Positions 58,806-64,000 of a stretch of 64,000 nt of DNA are shown here, one piece after another. How positions within the stretch are numbered: the stretch's first letter is position 1; every line of letters starts with the position of its first letter. The position numbers and the translations under genes are program-made. Under the pieces are notes generated by a model. The model did no database searches. It had not been told where the DNA came from and saw only the letters and a program-made list of their open reading frames with translations. This stretch comes from Emydura subglobosa (lineage: Eukaryota; Chordata; Testudines; Chelidae): the NCBI GenBank assembly GCA_007922225.1, contig ML679995.1, forward strand, positions 2,061,928-2,125,927. The letters are read 5' to 3'.

Positions 58806-61800
58806 ACTGCCCGCTGCCATCCTGGCATTGCCTGCCCCTGGCACTGCCTGCGGGTGCGACGCTGTCAGGGCGGCGGGCCCAGGCGTGTCTCTGCCATGCC
58901 CTGCTGCGGTGGCTGGAGTGTGGGGGTGCCAGAAGCACCTGCAGCAGCTCCCCAGGGCACGGGGCTGCTGGGCCGGGCGGGCCCAGAGAGCAGTGGGGCC
59001 CGAGCTCCTACCCCGAGCGAGAGGCTGGTGCTAGAAGTGCAGGGCATCTCTGGGGTCCGCCCGTCCTAGGCAGCAGAGCGCCAGCCTGTGCCCAGTTGCT
59101 GGCACCGGGCCCTGGCCTGCTGCCCTCCAGCGGGTCCTGGGCAGACCAGGAAGGGGGCAGCAGGACCCTCACTCAAGAGCCCACGGCCCGGTGGTGCCTG
59201 AGGTCAGCCGGGTCTCGTTCGGGGCAGATTGCAGCCTTATGGGCTTTGCCCCCATGCGTCTCCGTCTCACCCCCGCCCCTCCCCTCACGGAGCTGCTGCC
59301 CCCGCCCTTGAGCCAGCCACGGTCCCCCTGGGGTGACTGGTGGGACAGGCCCGAGATGCCACAGACCATCTCTGGTGCTGGGGGCCCAGCGCTGGCCGCA
59401 GCATGCTGGGGAGGTTGGCCAGACCCAGCCAGCAACCCTTGCCCACGCCCGGGGAGGCCTGGGGGCTGGATGACGCAGGGGCTCAGACCTGCTCCAGGCA
59501 GGGTGGGGTGGGCAGCAGGGCTGGGCTCCGGCTGGCGTGCTCTGTCCATCCCTGAGAGACGGGCAGTGCCAGACCGCGGGGCCGCCCCGTGCCCCCGATT
59601 CCCTCTGCCCGGGCTTGGGCCTGCCCCCGGCTGCGTTGCTGCAGAGCCCTCGGCGGCCAGGCCTCTGGCGTGCGCCAAGTTACACCCGCTGCCTAGACCG
59701 GGGCAAGAGGCGGCTGAAATCTGTCTGTGCAGCCCCCCCTCCCTGGAGACGTGCCAGGCTCAGCACCGTGAGGCCGGAGGACCCCGGGAGTGTAGAAACG
59801 GCTGGTGGAGGGGCTGAGTTTCAGCACCGGGGACAGAGCCCTGCTAGGCTGGTGCAGGCTGTCTGGATGAGGGTTTGAGTCCCTGGTTCTCCTCTGGCAC
59901 CGGGCTCACACCCCGGGGGGATGAGCCAGGTTGGATGCTGGCCAGCCCAGCGCGGCTAGTGGCCTGACTTGGGTAGTTCCTCGCCAGCCGTGGAGAGGGC
60001 CGTGGTGTCACGTCTCACCTGAAAGCTGGGCCTCCACGCCGGGGCGCTGGGGAAGGCGGCCCCCGCGCAGCAGTGAGCTGGGGCACCGGGTCAGCATCGA
60101 CACCGGCTCCCCAGGGAGGATTTGCCGCCCCTGGGCTTTCCTTGGCAGTCTCCCGGCCGGAGAGCGGCCCGGCCCAGCCACCGATGGGAGGCCTGGAGGT
60201 GAGGTAGGGTGGCGCTGGATGGCCGGGCACTTTCTGGGCACCGCAGTCCCTGCGCTCAGATGGCAGGCTGGGCAATGCGGGCGGGGTGCCGTGCTGGGCG
60301 TGGGCAGGCTCCCAGGAGCCCAGCGGGAGGGAGCAGAGCAGAGCAGAGCAGAGCAGAGCGCGGAAGCTGGCTCAGGGCTGGCGGGAGCCCGGCGGGATAC
60401 GTCCCGGCGCCTCGTCTCCCGCTGGGGTGAGCTGCTCAGACCCCGCTGGCGTGACCCCGGCTGTCCCCGGGAAGGCAGAGATGGGGTGGGCCCAGAACCA
60501 CTTTGAAAGGGTGTGTGGGGAGGGGCTGGACGGGAGGCCGCCCCGTCGCGGTTCTGGCCCCGAGACGCGCGCCAGCCCGGTGGTGGTTCCGGTTCAGATG
60601 TGGCCAACATCTCGCAGTAACAGCAGCCCCCCAGGAGCTGGCCTCCCCACACCAGATTTCCAAGCCCACCCCCCCCCGCCTTGATTCAGTTTGTGACCCA
60701 AGCCCTGCCCTGGCCCCAATCTGGACCCAGCCCCACATGCAGCTGGAAAGGGGGTTTGCTGGCGCCTCCTACGAGCCCTTTCCAAAGGCCTTGGCCACCG
60801 GGCAACGCCGCCAGCGCTGGGAGGGGCCAGCCAGGGGCAGGACGGGCAAACTGTCCCCCACCTGCCAGGCTGTCCGGTGGCCCCATGTGGGAGATGAGTT
60901 GGAGGGTCTCTGTCCCACTCGAGCCAGCTGTGCCCGTGTCACTGACTGCCCGGCCTCTCGCTCACAGCTGGGAGATCGCGCTGCCAGGGGCTCCCTGGAG
61001 AACAGACGGCTGAGGCACGCTGGCAGGGCAGGGCAGGGCGGGGCGTGTGTGTGCCCCCCGCTGAGGAGAGGTTTCCTCACTCGCCTTCTGAGTGTGGGGC
61101 AGCCCCACTGCCTGGGGCGGTGCGCTGGGAGCGGGTCTAACTGGTGCCATGGACCTGCCCACGCCCTGTTTCACCACAGAGGCTGCGGAGCAGAACGGCT
61201 GTTGCCAGCTGCAGACGCTCCCGCTGACCCCGGCTTTGCCCAGGCCCTGGGGCCGCCCACGCCATGGGGAGTCCCTCCCCGGCCGGACTGCCACCAGCCT
61301 CCCTCCTGACGCGCGCGGGCGCTGGCAGGCCGGCGATAACGGGGCAATGCGGGACGCCGCTGCCTGCTGTACGAATTAGCCAGCTCTGGTGGGCTGGAGG
61401 CAGCGGGGACAGGCTGGCGGCAGAATGGGGGGCGGTGGAGATGGAAGAAGCAGGCAGATTATCCATGCCTCTGGCCCAGGGAGCGCCTGGGACTGGCTGG
61501 TCGCCAAGGGATGGACAGGCTGGACGGAGCAGCCTGGAGTGCGTCTGGCAAGGACGTGCTGGGCCCTGAAGGTCGAGGAGCAGCGTCTGCGTAACGGATG
61601 GTCCGTGTGCTCCCACCCGCCGCACGGCCTCGGCTGTGGGCACACGGCACAGCATGGCTCCGAGTCTCCCGCGGGGCAGGAGAGCTGAGATGCCCTGGTA
61701 ACGCCCTGATGGCAGGAGCTGGGCTGCATGGCAAGGGCCCGGCGTGGCGAGACTGGCGGTAAAACCGGGAGAACTGGCGATGCTGGTTCAACTCCCTGCC

Positions 61801-62059
61801 TTCACAAGACACCCTGAGCCACTCGTTCTGGTGGGGGGGCGGTGAGCCTTTCCCCCTGCGGGCCAAGCGCTTCCCTCCCCGCTCACAGCTGCAGTTCTCT
61901 CACCCCGGGCAGCGGCCGAGTGGCTGTGGCTGCAGAGCAGCGGCTGGCTGGCCTGGAAGGGCTGAGGCGCGTGGGCTGGGCAGAGGGAACACGAGGCCCT
62001 GCCGTGCAGAGCAGCCCCCGGAGACTGCGCCTCCCCCGCACACACCGAGCCGCAGAGAG
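58806..62059. other. No gene recognised
   Basis: Very GC-rich, with no repeat family I can name other than a GAGCA tract. Open frames up to 268 codons overlap one another on both strands and carry no recognised domain. Confidence 0.45.
60331..60360 (+). repeat. Six GAGCA repeats
   Basis: A short, nearly pure pentanucleotide array. Confidence 0.9.
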
Positions 62060-62835
62060 GAAATTGGATCATCCAGCCTGGCCTCCCGCCTAGCACAGCC
62101 CAGAGAATTTACAGACCCAGCCACCCCTGATTTGCCACTGGCCAGTGATGGAGAGGCCGCCAGGCCCCTGGGAAAGTCACTCCAGCGGTTAACGACTCTC
62201 CCCGTTAAATGCACACCTCGTTTCTAGGCTGAATTTCCCTAGTTGCGACGTCAGCCCTTGGCTGGTGTCAGCCCTTTCCCTGCTAGCCCACGTAGGTACG
62301 GACAGACTGGGAGCAGGTCACCCCTTCCCCATGCTAAGCTGCAGACGGCGCTCGCTGAGTCTGGCACTCCACGGCAGCTTGTCCAATACTAGAATCATCC
62401 TCGTGGCTCTTCTCTGAACCCTCTGCACTTTCTCAGCATCCTTCTTGAATGGTGGGCACCAGCCCTGGACACAGGATGCCAGCAGGGGTCACACCAGCGC
62501 CAAAGACAGATGTAAAATAAAGTCCCTGCTCCTGCTTGAGAGTCCCCTGTTTATGCAGCCCTGGGAACTCACGTTCAGCTGATTCTCCACCATCATCAAT
62601 AAATCTTTTCCAGGGTCCCAGCTCCCCCAGCCTGTAAGCCTGGCCTGCATTCTTTGCCTGAACTGAAATGCACATTGCTTGCTAGCGCCCAGCGGCCCGA
62701 GCCGTCCAGCTCACTCTGTGTCAGCGACCTGTCCTCTTCGTTCTTTACCCCCCCAAATCTCTGTGTCATCTGCAAACTTCATCAGGGATGATTTTACGTG
62801 GGCTGCCAGGTCACTGGTAAGTATGTGGGACCCAG
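62060..62835 (-). mobile_element. CR1 LINE fragment (third subfamily)
   Basis: Left end GGATCATCCAGCCTGGCCTC with CACAGCCCAGAGAATTTACA, then complement text for the ORF2 end. CTCTTCTCTGAACCCTCTGC and TCTGTGTCATCTGCAAACTT are typical CR1 words. Subfamily wording differs from both other types in the window. Confidence 0.82.
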
Positions 62836-64000
62836 TGAGAACCGGGACCTCCTCCACAGTTATCCTGGCTTAGCAACGGCCCCGACAGCCGCACCCGAGG
62901 GGACGCCCGAGCTGCAGGCGGATGTGACGCTGACAAGCACCTGTGAAGGGAGGGCGCGGGAGGAAGCAGCTGGCTTATAAGTGCTGCAGCAAAGTGCACA
63001 GGGGACGGGAGGGCAGTGCCACCCTCCCGATCCGCCGCCCCAGCCCAGGGCACGAGGGGTGTCCCGGCTCAGCATGACATGACGGGACTGTCTGAACACC
63101 TCCCCGGCTGGAGCAGTCATTGCCCTGTCCTGTGAGGACAGAGGTGCTACCGAAATCTCCCCGTTCATGCCAGGCTGCCCGGCTGGGCACCTCGTTCGCT
63201 CTCTGCAGCTGCAGGCTGAGTGGCTTCCCTGCTGGAGCTTTCTTAGATGGGGGGCGGGGCTGCGACTTGGTGGCACGGACGGCCGTGCTGTCGCTCTGGA
63301 CTCCTCCGGCCCTGAGAGGGAAATAGCAAGATGGCTTTAGAGCGGCACGGAAACCATGATCACAACTTGGCAGGCCCCCGGCAGGGCGGGGGAGCCTGTG
63401 GCCCTGGACCCGCTTTCCGCGAGTGGCTCAGAGGGGATAAGGGACCTAGTACTGCTACCAGCACCTGCAGGTTTCCTTTCGCTCACGTGGCCGAGGCCTG
63501 CAGGTTGCAGGGTCTAGTCCGAGCCCCCTGGAGGGCAGGGTGCACATGTCTGCAGCGTGGGGGTTTGGGACAAAGCCGCTGACTCCCCCAGTGTTTCCAG
63601 CCAAAACCACCACACCTGAAAGGCCGGCTGGCAGGGCCGGGCCTGTAACTGGGTCAGCTGTGGTTGGAGGGGGGCTTCCTGCGGCTCATCGCCCCATGCT
63701 TGCTGTTAGTGGTGTCAGCGGGAGGTCGGCTGTGCTCCCCCTCTGCTGTCGAGCTGCCCCCAGCCCCGCCGGCGCCTCTCCCCTGGCCACAGGAAGGGGC
63801 GAACGAAGCTGGTGGACTCCCCAAAGCCCCGTGTCAGCGAAGCAGGCGCGTCCTGCCAGCCGGGGCAGGGGGTGAGGAGCTGGGGTCTGAGAGGGTGACA
63901 CTGGTGGGGGCAAGGGAGACGGTGTGGGGGGGACGGGGTGCCCGGGCTCCAGGGAAAGAGAGCTCCCTCTCCCGGCCAGACCACCTCCCTGGGAACAGCC
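62836..64000. other. No gene recognised
   Basis: GC-rich right edge. No exon, RNA or named repeat that I can support. Confidence 0.4.

Overview
The window is vertebrate nuclear DNA and holds one gene I can recognise. This is the 5' part of DNAJB5, an HSP40/DnaJ subfamily B co-chaperone, on the minus strand. Its repeats are many CR1-clade LINE fragments in several subfamilies, solo LTRs that open TGTGAYGAAG, MIR/L3-type remnants, and short palindromic DNA transposons with TCTACACTGCA-like ends. That mix points to a sauropsid, most likely a turtle. The organism call is inference from repeat types I know; no species can be named.

DNAJB5 reads right to left. A CpG-rich promoter lies at about 23.5-24.3 kb. 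A probable non-coding first exon ends near 23.62 kb. The first coding exon (15988-16232) encodes the whole J domain, and the second (8652-9250) encodes the Gly/Phe and acidic linker plus C-terminal domain 1. The two exons join in phase to give exactly 270 codons. The terminal coding exon, about 78 codons in the human protein, was not found, so the gene probably runs off the left edge through an intron longer than 8.65 kb. The promoter carries six CCAAT boxes in one orientation, a perfect three-unit heat-shock element and two perfect CRE palindromes, which suits a chaperone gene.

Right of about 24.4 kb I see roughly 40 kb with no recognisable exon. It is a repeat graveyard. CR1 pieces lie at 27.6-28.6, 29.0, 33.1-33.7, 38.4-40.4, 45.5-46.1, 49.3-49.7 and 62.1-62.8 kb. 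Solo LTRs lie at 26.8-27.5, 46.4-47.1, 53.6-54.3 and 58.1-58.8 kb. There are also MITE-like palindromes, MIR/L3 remnants and GT, CTTT, G and GC tracts. Several insertions are nested: an LTR inside a CR1, a palindromic element inside an L3-like LINE, and another inside a MIR. From 53 kb to the right edge the sequence is very GC-rich, so long open frames there are expected by chance.

I found no tRNA, rRNA, CRISPR or operon-like system, and nothing that amounts to a new biological system. The most useful observations are the promoter architecture, the missing last exon, and the target-site duplications that date and delimit the insertions.
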